DNA of 64,000 nucleotides. It comes from Epiperipatus broadwayi. Taxonomy: Eukaryota; Onychophora; Udeonychophora; Euonychophora; Peripatidae. Shown here piece after piece: positions 13,031 through 24,850 of the stretch; the first letter of the stretch is position 1, and the number at the start of each line of letters is the position of its first letter. Position numbers and translations under genes: made by a program. The notes beneath the pieces are model-generated. The model worked only from the letters and a program-made list of their open reading frames with translations. It did not search any database and had not been told where the DNA came from. The stretch lies in the NCBI GenBank assembly GCA_028023455.1, contig JAQFVV010006200.1, forward strand, positions 3,481,738 through 3,545,737, written 5' to 3'.

Positions 13031-13362
13031 AACAATTCAAAACAAAGCAAAATTCTCCATACAGTAGTGCCATCTTGTACTAACAAGAGCAATCAATGGA
13101 TGCCAGAAGGCTTGTGCATAAAATCCATATCTAGTGCCTACTCATCCAATATCCTCAGACTAGTTTCTGGCTTGTGGCCTTCATCAGAAACTAGTCTGGG
13201 GATATTGGATGAGTAGGCACTAGATAGGGATTTTATGCACAAGCCTTCTGGCATCCATTGATTGCTCTTGTTAGCACAAGATGGCACTACTGTATGGAGA
13301 GTTTTGCTTTGTTTTGAATTGTTTAATAACAATTATGTGCTAGTATGAGATAGTGATCATGT
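13031..13362 (+). mobile_element. Foldback retroposon family A, compact hairpin copy
   Basis: About 332 bp, flanked by the 13-bp duplication AATGTGTTTATCT (13018-13030, 13363-13375). Two arms of about 150 bp meet near 13185. The centre keeps one ribozyme core, on the minus strand, whose stem I partner was lost when the arms fused. It inserted 19 bp beyond the previous copy. Confidence 0.85.
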
Positions 13363-14161
13363 AATGTGTTTATCTGTAACTTTCTCCTTCATAATCATAA
13401 CAACTTTTTTTTTCCTTTTTGGTTAATTCCTATTATAATCAAATATTCTTGGCAAGGATAATATTAAACTATAATCTTTTAAAATTATATTATAAAATAA
13501 AAGCATACAAAATATCATGTAATTATAAACTTTCATTTAGGATAGTAATGCAAATTACAAAAATACAAAAGTCAAATTAATTAAATAAATGTGAAATATG
13601 CTTTATTTCCAAAGGATAATAATAAAGATTAATTACTACTACTAATAATGAAAAATAAAACAGTAAGACATTCTGTCAGATTTTTTACAATACAAAATGA
13701 ATATTTAATTACAGGTATATTCAATATACTATATGTGACTGTTTTACCACATGTTGCCAAGACAAACAAATGTATTTGAGAAGGTTGTATACAACAATAT
13801 AAAATGTATTTTTATAATAATTATTTAATATATTAACTAACATGTATTTTCTTCATTTATATTCTATAGCATTGGTCTATAGCAATATGCATTTTTATTA
13901 CGCCAAAATTTTGCCTTATTTTATTGTACATTTCTCTTTAGTACATCTACTTTATTATAATATTTACAAAAATGAGTATCCTTAAACCTCAAATCTTTTT
14001 AACATATAGCTCTAGAAAATATATATGGTATTGCAGTAATACCTACATGGGTTACATAGAATTTTGCTCTATTATTTTGATACTAAAATATAAACTATTT
14101 AACAACACTCCACTGCCATAAAAATCTGAAATTTTTATGAAGATCAATAAAACATAATATT

Positions 14162-14427
14162 AAGCCAATAAACATCACATGATCACCATTCCTTATGCTT
14201 GCTTATAACTGTTATTAAAACAGGCAAAACTCACTATATGTAAGATCTAGATGCAGTGCTCTCAGATCCAAGGCTCCTCACTGACGAAGGCCACAAGCTA
14301 GAAACTAGTCTGGGGATATTGGATGAGTAGGCACTAGTGGGGATTTTATGCACTAGCTTTCTGGCATCCATTGATTATCCTAGCTTGCTGTGTGTGGCAA
14401 TACGTATAGTGAGTTTTGCCTGTTTTA
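14162..14427 (-). mobile_element. Foldback retroposon family A, one-arm copy
   Basis: Flanked by the perfect 13-bp duplication AAAACATAATATT (14149-14161, 14428-14440). The tail is at the left (complement of GGTGATCATGTGATG). One ribozyme arm and the outer stem CAGGCAAAACTCAC / GTGAGTTTTGCCTG remain; the second inner arm is missing. Confidence 0.85.
14275..14316 (+). ncRNA. Hammerhead ribozyme (family A)
   Basis: Stem I 14275-14280 / 14311-14316, core CUGACGA 14281-14287, GAAA 14301-14304, cleavage triplet GUC ending 14310. One stem II pair is a G-U wobble. Confidence 0.7.
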
Positions 14428-15779
14428 AAAACATAATATTGCATAAAATAATCCTAAATATGAATTTTAAATTGTAATTTTTTTTTTAAAACAACCTTAC
14501 TTCAACAACAAACATGCACACAAATAACTAAGTAATAATATTAAGTAATGAAATACCTGCATGCCAAGGTTTTTTCTTAATTTCACATGTCTCAGCTGTA
14601 TATTATGAGGATTTATATTTTATTAACAATACTAGATATTAATGATAAAAAAAAAAAAAAACTAACTAAAATTCTTGAAAGTCTCTATTTTCCGCAGAAA
14701 CAATTTTCTCGATGCTGTTGTCTTTCAGTAGATTTAAGATAATGCGAGCATCCAAATAATTCCCTTGATGCATTCGTTTCCTAATAAATCCAAAGTTGAT
14801 GCAATTATTTTGTATTTAAGAAAGCAGTCATCTATACAGGTGTTTACACAATAGATTATTTTCCAAAATAAATTGATTTTTCTTGTGTTAAGTAAATTGT
14901 GAAAATAAGAATACAATTGTGTTTTCTTTAGGCATTTTCAACAAATTGAATTTTAAACATTTTCATTTTCCATTAATTTATACATTTCTATTTTATTATG
15001 ATGCTTTAAAGATGTTATTTGCTTACGACAATTCTGAAAGTCCACCACCCCAAAACAAATATTTTGATCAAATTAGCCATCCATTATTGAAGTGGCTACA
15101 GTTAAATAATGGCTGACTTCAAACAAGTATAGCATAGTGCCTGGATGAAAATGAATGGCAGTAAGCAATCCAGTTTATTTAGTTCTATTTATAAAGTTCC
15201 TGTTAACATCATATTTTTATATCAGTATTACCATAATAACACTAACTTCTTTAATTTCCACTCAATATTCTGACAAATTCCCATTGTTTAGACCACCACA
15301 AACTCCTATTCATGTGCAAGATTCTTTGAAAATAAAATATTTTAAATTACAGAATAATATTTCATAAATAATTTAAAATAAAATATTGAACATTTTTAAT
15401 AAATTTCAAATACATGTTACAAATATTAGTATAAATTGTTTTCCCGCTATTGATTTATTTATCCTCATAATGAACAATCTCTTTTTAAAAAAAATATTGA
15501 ATAAATTGTTTTTATATTAGTTTTAAAATAATATTCTTATAAATTTGAAATTGATATAATAAATATACATTTTGCATATTAAATCAAAGTTATACTAGCT
15601 ACCCTAAATTGTTTTAAAATAGATATAAGCTTAGCATAAACATGACTATTATTCCTACTATAAAATCATTTATTCACATATTAAATGTTGTATGTTTTAA
15701 TAGTGCATTGCCTTATTATTAATTTAATGTGTGTGTCTCAACAGAGTGTTAACTTTACATCAACTTAATCAGTTTACAG

Positions 15780-15951
15780 CAGTGGCTCTTAACCTTCCTA
15801 ATGCCACGACCCTTTAATACGTTTCCTTATGTTGTGGTGACCCCCAACCCGTAATTTTGCTACTGTTATGAATTGAAAATATGTGTTTTCTAATGGTTAG
15901 GCGAACCCTGAAAGGGTTGCTTCAGCGAAGTCAAAATTTGATACAAAATTC
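15780..15951 (+). mobile_element. SPIN-like hAT transposon fragment
   Basis: CAGTGGCTCTTAACCTTCCT, ACGACCCTTTAATAC, TTGTGGTGACCCCCAACC and AATTTTGCTACTGTTATGAA follow the non-autonomous SPIN element in order, from its left inverted terminus. The interior is shortened and the right terminus is missing after AAAGGGTTGCTTC. Identification is from memory of the consensus. Confidence 0.72.
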
Positions 15952-18290
15952 CATAATTTTCAAAAATTACAACATGCGAATGACATATTAGTAATTTGAA
16001 GATCATTCTTATAAGGTATTCAATTTTAAATATTGTTATATTTGCAATAAGCTAATAAAAATTTTAAATTGTACTTATTATTATACTTAGATTGCTCACT
16101 ATCTACTACAATACATAAACACAAAGTAAAATTAAAGAAAAAATATCTTTAAGTTAATGCAAGCATAATGTTTGTATTATTGTCATCAGTGTTGTATTTT
16201 TCTATAGCTTAGAATTTAAAAATAGAATAGAGTGGAGGGGAAATCAGCTTACAATAAGAAATTTGCATCTTCTGATTAATAATTTTTTTTATTGATTATA
16301 TAAAAATAAATATATTTTCACAATATACATTGAAGTCAGTAATTTATTCTATTTCTTATCTTTCATTCATTGTAAACGATAGGTTCGTTTTCATTCTTAT
16401 TAATATATTTTTCTTTATATATATTTTTGTTGTTCCTGTTTGATTAATCACTGACATTTATTATTTTTAATATTTATTTTTGAAGTTTTAATTTATTTAC
16501 ACATAGGTTTTTCTTAGTTCTTTTTAAACTAAATTTGCATATCATTTTGTTTAGAAGAGAGAAATTTTTTTTATTTTTTATTGAAATGAATAATAGATTG
16601 TTCTTTTCAATATATAAAACGATTTATGGCGATATATATAAATCAGTCTTAATAGACATAGATATATAATATTATGGTTGTTTATTTTAGCTTTTCTATA
16701 CACATACATAATCTATTATTACATTTTTATTTACCATTGTCAAACACACTCCACTCACAACTCTGACATCATCCATCTTAGATAAATACAATAATGATTA
16801 TTACTAATCATTTTCTAAACTAGAGATCACTTCTAGCACAGATATACACTTTAAACCTCAATTAAAGATTAATATATCTGATTTTTTAATTTTAAACATA
16901 CACACACAATGGAGTTATTCACCTTTCTCTTTCCCATGTGTAATATCTTTATAGATATATTAAACAACCCCCATACTTTCCCATTCTTTTTAAATTCATA
17001 TATAATCTATAAAATAGAACAATGAGAATATTAAATATTCATGATCTCTTTATCAAAGATTATTAGACTCTGTACATATGCTAACACCTAAACTGTATAT
17101 ATAAGTTAAATACTACTTATATTATATGAATTGGTTAAATGCAGTGATAGAATGATGGATTCTGGAGCTTAAGGCCCATGAATTGCAACTGTAGTTCTGC
17201 CCTGTCCTGTGCTTGAGTTTTTTATGAACTGTTTTTACCTTTCTTTGTGAATTACTATTTTTATCTAAATTAATATTGTTTCTTATTTTACTTAAAATGT
17301 AGAAATTTCAAAATTATATTGATGCTTTACAAACTCGGAGAGATTATAATGAAGGAAAGGTAATATTCTCGTAATTTCAAGAATTCAAGGCGCTGAATTA
17401 TCAGTACCTATGTATGCAAACATACCCTCAATTTGTCAACATTCTGATATGTTATCAAAATACTGTATATACAAATTAATATATACATTTTAAATACACA
17501 ACAAAAGTATATCAACTATTTAGTAGGTAACATCCTATCTATTATAGATAGAAATAATATTATTTTGGGGATGATAGATCTATATTTACACGTAGTGCAC
17601 TAGAATTTCACCTTTGGTTTAGTAACTTAGTCCTAAAAATTTGATATGGTATAAATGATGTCTTTTCAATTATATTCGGTTGATATGATGTTTTCTTTTA
17701 GGAAACTAGAGAGGTTAATCACTTGGGCTATAATTTTTATCTTGACTTTATACTTGAAATCTCTGAAGGCACTCTTCATCGTTAATCTAATAATTTGATA
17801 ATTGGTGAAGTTCTTGTTTTGGAAAATAAGCTGATCCTCCTGTACTAAATAAAAGATAATAGAAAGGAGTTCAGTTCTTATATTCATCTTGTTGATGAGA
17901 TTAAAGGATGATTTTAGAATTTTGATACGATTTTACTTTAAATGAATCAGCATAAATCTGAAGTTGGCAAAGAATGAATATGATTCTATTATGTGTCTCA
18001 GTGCTTTTTTTTTTTGTTACAGACCTTGTATATTCTATGATTTAAATAGCCAACCTTCCATCATGTTTATGAAGCTGCTAGATTGATTTCCATGCTACAT
18101 TCATATGATAAACTTAATCTTTAAAAAAAAAAGTTATATTATTCTTGTTGATATAATGGTCATTGATTGCATAGATAGTTCTAGATTAAAAATACTTTAG
18201 CATATTCTTACAAAGGATCTATTATTATGTGCTGTATGAAAGAATTGAGTATTATTACAGAGCTAATCATTGAGGTGGAATTCTCAAAAC

Positions 18291-18640
18291 CCTACTAGAG
18301 ATTATCCACTTAATGAATAATATTTATATAATATAATTTTCATTACACCATTCTCACATAAGGTAGGGACTGGTTTCTATCCACTTTTAACACTTTGTGA
18401 AGGGATATAATCATAAACATATGAACTAAGACATGAAAAATGTGTATGATCCCCAAAATGCACCTTTCATGCTGAACCAGCACTCATCAGTTGGTCTAGA
18501 TTACAATATCTTACACATATGTCTTTAGTCCTATGTTTATATTTACATCCTTCTACAAGGCGATAAAAGTAGATAAAAGCCAGTTCCTACTTTGCATGAG
18601 GGTAGTGCAGTGAAAATTACTCTACAGAAGAAGAGAGTGT
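18291..18640. repeat. Palindromic family D element
   Basis: Left arm has CATTCTCACATAAGGTAGGG and TCCACTTTTAACAC; the right arm has their complements. The hammerhead-like core at 18451-18494 sits at the centre. A second copy is at 49140-49545. Ends are defined only approximately and no duplication was identified. Confidence 0.65.
18451..18494 (-). ncRNA. Hammerhead-like core (family D palindrome)
   Basis: Minus strand: CUGAUGA (complement of 18484-18490), stem II GUGCU/AGCAU with loop GGUUC, GAAA, then CAUU before UUGG, which pairs with CCAA ahead of the core. Stem III is imperfect, so activity is doubtful. Confidence 0.55.
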
Positions 18641-20355
18641 GCTTTGTTTATTTCCACGATGTATGGTTTGTAACTGTGCACAAGATAGAGTATAATCAAT
18701 TTTGTCTTTAAATTTTTATTGCTAATTTATATTTTTGTAGGCAGATGAATTTCTTATTGATTGAATAAGTTTAAGGAAAGTAATTTTACCTCTTTTGATA
18801 TTGTTGATTATGCTTGTTTTATAAAAAAAAAAGTGCCTGGGAATTCTCTAGGCAGATCTGAGAAAACTAGGTAAAGAAATTTTCCATTTATTTGTACAGA
18901 TGATTTATTGAAAGAAATAGCAAAGCTGAACATTCCTCTGGAGAGTTTGTTTAATTGCAGCTTTTATACGGAGTAGATTTGCAATGCCTATTGTAATAAC
19001 CATAGTCATTCACATATGCTAAGGTTTATACAGTACTTTCCATTGGTAGGATGTTATTACCTGAGAAAAGTTTTCAGATCTTTTATAGAAGTGGGTCTAT
19101 GAATGCTGCAAATAGTGCCAGGAATAATAATGAGCATTATGCAAGTTTTTTAATGATTTGTAATATTAGCAAGGTTTTTAGTTGATGTATAAATTTTTTT
19201 TGAATAGATTTTTGCACTAATGCAAACATTAACAAAAATTAAGTCAATGTGCGAATGACAGTAGAAGTCAGATATACGTAGGGGAGGGAGGTCACAACAT
19301 ATCAAAAATCATAAAAGTTTTTTATTTGTATATTATAACCTTATAGTATTACTGTAAATTGGCTATTATATTTAAAAAACTACAAATTTTATTGGCCTTA
19401 ATTTTTATAGTTAATCATTGTCATTGGTTGTAAAGCATAAAACAGGGTAGGCAAACGGTTGATTACACACAGCTTGACAGTCGATCACAGACGTATCTGC
19501 CATTAGATTATTATTGCCTGAATTCCAAATCTTTTTATTTTTACATTTATATTTATAAATTCTATAAATGAGTTGACCGATGGTTAGCCACTGCTCTTTC
19601 TGTTGCATGCACATTTCTTGCTTTTACTCCTTATTGTATATCTCGTGTCAATACTATGGCATCTTAAATGACTTGGTAGCACTCGAATGGCATTACAAAG
19701 TAGTATCTAAATGTGTTTTTCATGCTTCTTCATTGAAAAAATAATTATATTTGTTGAATTATAATAAAATAATCAATAAATAATTAATAAATAATTTAAT
19801 GAGGTAATTTGTTGTTTCACTCATTAATTAATTATTACCTTCACTAAGATTCTGGATTCTATATCAATAAAAATGATATATTTAATCAAAGGTAGTTTTT
19901 AAAGTTTTTTAATTTACAGCAATTTACACTCCATAGGAATTCTTCCAAACAATCTTTAAAAAGCTTATATCTATCAATGTAGCAAAAATATATAATAAAT
20001 AATTAACAATAATCAATAAACAAAATTTAAATTTTATAAGATATTATTTACTCCTTTATTACCCAAAAAGATGATCGCCGATAGATAATAAATATAAAAG
20101 TTGATCATGCTACTTTTAAGTTTGCCCATCCCTGGCATAGAATATAATCAATATTATGTGTAATAGTGTCTCTTACTAATATTTATGAAAAAATAAAATT
20201 TTATAAAGCATTTTTGAATGACTTTCCAAGCATATTTTATTATCAATGCTTGCATAAAATATAATATAAAGAGCTTGCTAAGAGCTCTAAACAAGCTTTT
20301 CCAATAAATGCCAAAAGAGAAAGCATTTAAAATCTCTATCTAGAATTATTCCTAT

Positions 20356-20395
20356 CCTCAAACTGGTTTCGAGCTGATGGCTCTCTTCAGTGAGA
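20356..20395 (-). ncRNA. Antisense-arm hammerhead ribozyme (family B)
   Basis: Mirror copy in the left arm: core CUGAAGA, stem II GAGC/GCUC, GAAA, triplet GUU, stem I CUCA/UGAG, all read on the minus strand. Both strands of this element can therefore encode the fold. Confidence 0.72.
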
Positions 20396-20458
20396 TGCTA
20401 GGATATTCAGACTGCTAGGATATTCAGACACTAGATTTAGTTTCTGAATAATCTAGCA

Positions 20459-20498
20459 CCTCACTGAAGAGAGCCATCAGCTCGAAACTAGTTTGAGG
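20459..20498 (+). ncRNA. Hammerhead ribozyme (family B), best-formed core
   Basis: Stem I CCUCA/UGAGG (20459-20463, 20494-20498), core CUGAAGA 20464-20470, stem II GAGC/GCUC with loop CAUCA and a G-C closing pair, GAAA 20484-20487, stem III AC/GU, triplet GUU ending 20493. Every consensus position I can check is satisfied. Confidence 0.77.
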
Positions 20499-21746
20499 AT
20501 AGGGATAATTATAGATAGAGATTTTAAATACTTTCTCTTTTGGCATTTATTGGAAAAGCTTGTTTAGAGCTATTAGCATGCTCATTATATTACATTTGTA
20601 GTACAAACTTAGTGAGTTAAGTCATGTGATATATGACTTGATTTTTTTATTATTGCATAAAATATATATGTGGATATTTTGCTATTCTTGTTAAGGAACA
20701 AAGATATCAAATGGTATAAACAAGTAGATAAAACTAGTAATTTCATACAGAAATAAAGAATAGAATTATAAATTTAATGAGGTAAAGCAATCATATTTAG
20801 ATTATACTTTTATTTATGTGCAAAATAAACAATTTTTACATTTCTATATTTTGGGTGCGTGTATGGAAGCTTAAGTGTTTAAATTTAAATTTAGCAAAGA
20901 TTGATTCTAGTTTGCTAGAATATCTATTAAATAATATTATTTATTAAAAAAAAAAATTAAATTTAGTTGAAGTAAATATCTGGGGACTTTATAGTCTTAT
21001 GATTTATTTATTTTAAATAAATGTTTGTAATATTAGTTTAAAACCCAGAAATGAAAGTGAAGCTATTGAAGATTGAAATTATTATTATTTTTTCTTCATT
21101 TTTAAATGGTGCTTTTAAAATTTTATTGCCTTGATTCAAAAATCAATTTTATTGCCTTGATTCAAAAATCTTAGCTTTTATCATTTTTGGCCAGTAATAA
21201 CCATGATGACCTCTTCCAATATTTCCCAGACAAACCAAGAAACTTCATTGCATCATGTAGAATATTTTGTAATCCAGACATCAAGTGATAACTGGTACAA
21301 AAGCTGTAATTTGGAAAATCCAGATAGTCTTCACAAATTTTTATTGCAGTCAAAACCTAAACAGGTTCAAATTTTTAAATAGCTATTTTGTTTGCCTTCT
21401 ACATGATGATTGGCTAAGCTAACAGCTAGACATTTGCCTTTGCTGTTGAAATTGACTTCTCATCATATTAGAAAAAGATGAACAACCACAAATAAAACAG
21501 AAAACATCATTAATTAATTAATTAATTTTTTATTTCAAGAAATCTCATTTATTACAAACAACTGTTAGTGAAAAAATGGATAAATTGACTGACGGAAAGC
21601 TGCCTCACAACTACAGTTGAAATCACTGGACATTTTTAATTGGAAGTAATATTGAATAGCTGATATATTTGGAAAATTATATTTATTAACATCAAATAAG
21701 TTGTTGATGTTTATTTTCAAAATATTGTAAAATAATTGTTTTCTTA

Positions 21747-22448
21747 AACCCCTAAACATCACTTGATCACCATCTCTTATGCTAGCACATAACTGTTATT
21801 AAACAGGCAAAACTCTCCATACAGTAGTGTCACCCTGTGCCAACCAGAGTAATCAATGGATGCCAGAAGGCTTGTGCATAAAATACCCATCTAATGCCTA
21901 CTCATCCAATATCCCCAGACTAGTGTCTGGCTTGTGGCCTTCGTCAGTGAGTAGCCTTGGATCTGAGAGCACTGCACCTAGATCTTAGGATCTAATGCAA
22001 CCCTCCAGCAGCCACCTTTTATCTCTACTTAACTACAAAACTATGAGAATGAAATTGAAAACAATAATATTTTCAACCTAAGCTCAATAGCTTATAGAGC
22101 CAAAGACACCAAAATGTATGGGTGCTGAATTGAGTTCAGACCCATATGACTATTTAAGCTATTGAGCTTAGATTGAAAATATTATTGTGTTTTCAATTTC
22201 ATTCTCAAAGTTTTGTAGTTAAGTAGAGATAAAATGTTGGTGCTGGAGGGTTGCATTAGATCCTAAGATCTAGGTGTAGTGTTCTCAGATCCAAGGCTCC
22301 TCACTGATGAAGGCCACAAGCCAGAAACTAGTCTGGGGATATTGGATGAGTAAGCACTAGATGGGATTTTATGCACAAGCCTTCTGTCATCCATTGATTA
22401 TTCTGGTTGGCACAGGGTGGCACTACTATATGGAGAGTTTTGCCTGCT
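21747..22448 (-). mobile_element. Foldback retroposon family A, full-length palindrome
   Basis: Flanked by the perfect 14-bp duplication TAATTGTTTTCTTA (21733-21746, 22449-22462). Arms of roughly 300 bp meet near 22090. Each arm holds a hammerhead region: the right one (22298-22339, + strand) has all core residues; the left one (minus strand, about 21910-21955) reads GACA for GAAA. The single-copy tail, complement of GATCAAGTGATGTTTAGGGG, is at the left. Confidence 0.87.
22298..22339 (+). ncRNA. Hammerhead ribozyme (family A)
   Basis: Stem I 22298-22303 / 22334-22339, core CUGAUGA 22304-22310, GAAA 22324-22327, GUC ending 22333. All core residues are present. Confidence 0.72.
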
Positions 22449-23249
22449 TAATTGTTTTCTTATTTCAAGAAAATAATAATATAAATTTATCTCATCTTTG
22501 ATTATGTAAAGAAAAACTTTAAACAATAATTTTTCATCTCAAATATGTCTCCATAAATTTGTCACTTAGGGAAATAAACTTTGATAAAAAAATAATGAAA
22601 ATTGCTCTGTTATGGATGATAAACTATTTGCTTTATCAGAGATACAATTAGAATTACTAGCATCATGAATAGATTAATTGTATATCTCAAAGAAGTAAAG
22701 AATGCTAATCCTTAGGATAAAATTGTAACATTGGTCAAATAAATTAAATTACTGCATATAATAAACTATGAATTTGTATTCAGTGCTTAAAGAGATGCAT
22801 TATGGTTGATCAGTGTGAAATATTGAAATACCATTTAATGTATAATGTATTTATAAAGCTAAATATTTAAATGATATTCCTGAATTGTGGATTATCAAAG
22901 CAAATATTAAATATGATAAACTTCCGAATAATAAGCAATCTTAAAACAGATTAATGTGTTGAATGTAACTTACCTTGAATCAACAAGTATGATAAATGGA
23001 ATTTATTAATCTTTATGCTATGTCCAGAAAGGACTATATTACAAAAATGAAATTTATTGTGCAATAAACCAAGATGGATTATTTAATTCACTTTCTCATA
23101 ATTGCTTCTTTCTTATTTAGTTAGTATTATAGTTAGTATTAATGTAATAAAGTTTTCTCAGGTATTACTATACTCATGTACAGGTAATATTTTATTAAAT
23201 ATTATTGTTTATATTGAATGGGATTAAATGGGATTAACCTTAGCTTTAG

Positions 23250-23458
23250 GTTGGATCATCATCATCATCATCATTATCAATCCACTGCAGGATGAAGGTC
23301 TCTCCAAGTTTAATCCATCTTCTCTGATCTTCAGCTTCTCTTCTCCACATCACCCCTGCAAACTTTCTTATTTCATCCATCCATCTCACATGTGGTCTCT
23401 TTCTGGGTCTTTTACAATCTCTTGGAATCCAGTTTAAAATTTCAATTGTCCATCTACT
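23250..23458 (-). mobile_element. LINE 3' end fragment, same family
   Basis: Minus-strand copy of the last 200 bp of the 11758-12236 element, with a longer (GAT)n tail at 23250-23270. Truncated at 23458. Confidence 0.8.
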
Positions 23459-24764
23459 AAGTAACTATTAAACTTGTATAAAATCATGCTATATTGCAAT
23501 TATTATATGTTTTATGGGTTCTTAAGCTTCAACCTCAAAGTTAAATGAAGTTAATCATTCTTATTTAGATGAGTAGATTCATAAGGAATACTATATGCAT
23601 CACTCATATATTAGTATTAATATTTTAAATGTTATAGAGTACATAACCAGACATTCTAATGATCTAGTTATATTTTGTTACTAGAGTAGCAGTTTAAGCC
23701 TGCAAATGAATCCCAAAAAAAAAAGGATCTTGAGGTAAAATAAATAAGCCCAAGGTGGTGAATATCATTTAGGTATGCTAAGCAATGATTTATACTTAAT
23801 TCTCTTAAAAGAGTGAAAACTTCTCTAGCATTATTAAATGAGGTTGATTAATAATTGATTAATTAATGAAGCAAACTAATTAAGGATCTCATAGAACATT
23901 TATCATTGATCATTATGATGATAATTATTATCCTCCAGTATTTGAATTGTGAATAATTATTTATATATTTTTTGAAATAATAAACAACCTATTTAATGTT
24001 AGTATTCTTGCAATACTGTCTGATAGTACATTGTTCATATCCCAAGTTCAAATTAGATTTAGGAAATAAATATTCATATTTATTTTTCTTGTTGTTATTA
24101 TTCATTTTTTATCATTTATTTTATATTATGTAATAAAGTAATTGTTAATATTTCTCTTTTGTTATTTCAAACATCATCACAGCATATTCACGATATCAAA
24201 CGCCATATTTGAGATATTAGATTACACATAAAATCCATTTGGATTAAATATATCATTATTATATTAATGCTATCTGAAATATAAAACTATTGGGTAAGAT
24301 GATCTACATAAAATCTCTTTTACATTATCGTATCCTAAAATACACAAACACATTTTATATTTCTGCATTTATTTTCTTACTTTATAAAACCCTGAGGTAA
24401 ATCATTAATCAACTTTGAAATTTGCTAGCCTTAATTTTAAAACATAGATTAAGTTACTCTTAATTAATTGTTATAGTAAGAAACCATATATTTGCAAGAT
24501 ATTTTTTTTGTTAAAAAATTAGAAAAAGACTAAGAGTACACATTATTGAATAACCCTGAGAAATTTACTTATTATTTTAGTAAATGTGAATCTGTTATTA
24601 AAGTATAGAATAGTTTTAGCTTATGTGGAAATATATAAAATTTGAATGCATAGCATTTTGCAAATCAAGTGAGGGATAGTCACACTTTCTCCACATTATT
24701 GACTGCACTGCATCTCATTTGAGATGGCAACATATCAACCAATCTGTTTAGTTTCAATATCTAT

Positions 24765-24850
24765 TGAAGAACCTCGTGATGCAATGGTACACACATATAT
24801 GTAATGTACGTATGACCTGAATTTGAATTCTGGCTGTGTAAACATGATAA
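24765..24850 (+). repeat. tRNA-derived SINE-like head
   Basis: CCTCGTGATGCAATGGT followed by GACCTGAATTTGAATTCTGG resembles A and B boxes of a Pol III promoter. A weaker candidate is at 51965-52045 (GCGGTTAGAGCAGTGG). Confidence 0.35.

Larger units (their letters stand above)
13376..15779. other. No certain gene; one exon-like frame
   Basis: Apart from the family A copy at 14162-14427, a + strand frame ending at 15116 contains SESPPPQNKYFDQISHPLLK and WLQLNNG, better balanced than chance frames. 15250-15330 continues with SDKFPLFRPPQTPIHVQD in another frame. I do not recognise the family. Confidence 0.35.
15952..20249. other. No gene seen
   Basis: AT-rich. Contains the family D palindrome at 18291-18640 and a fragment near 16740 related to the SINE-like element at 57229-57599. 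Short frames at 17666-17887 and 19411-19614 (minus strand) show nothing recognisable. Confidence 0.55.
20264..20652 (+). mobile_element. Foldback retroposon family B
   Basis: Different sequence from family A but the same plan: 14-bp duplication TTGCATAAAATATA (20250-20263, 20653-20666), arms meeting near 20430, ribozyme cores in both arms, and a tail AAGTCATGTGATATATGACT. The outer arms share AAGCTTTTCCAATAAATGCC and its complement. Confidence 0.83.

Noticed and set aside
12802-13332. Frames with the repeated text NKSNQWMPEGLCIKS
   Set aside because: Translation of the family A hairpin arms in both directions; the repetition comes from the inverted repeat, not from a protein family.
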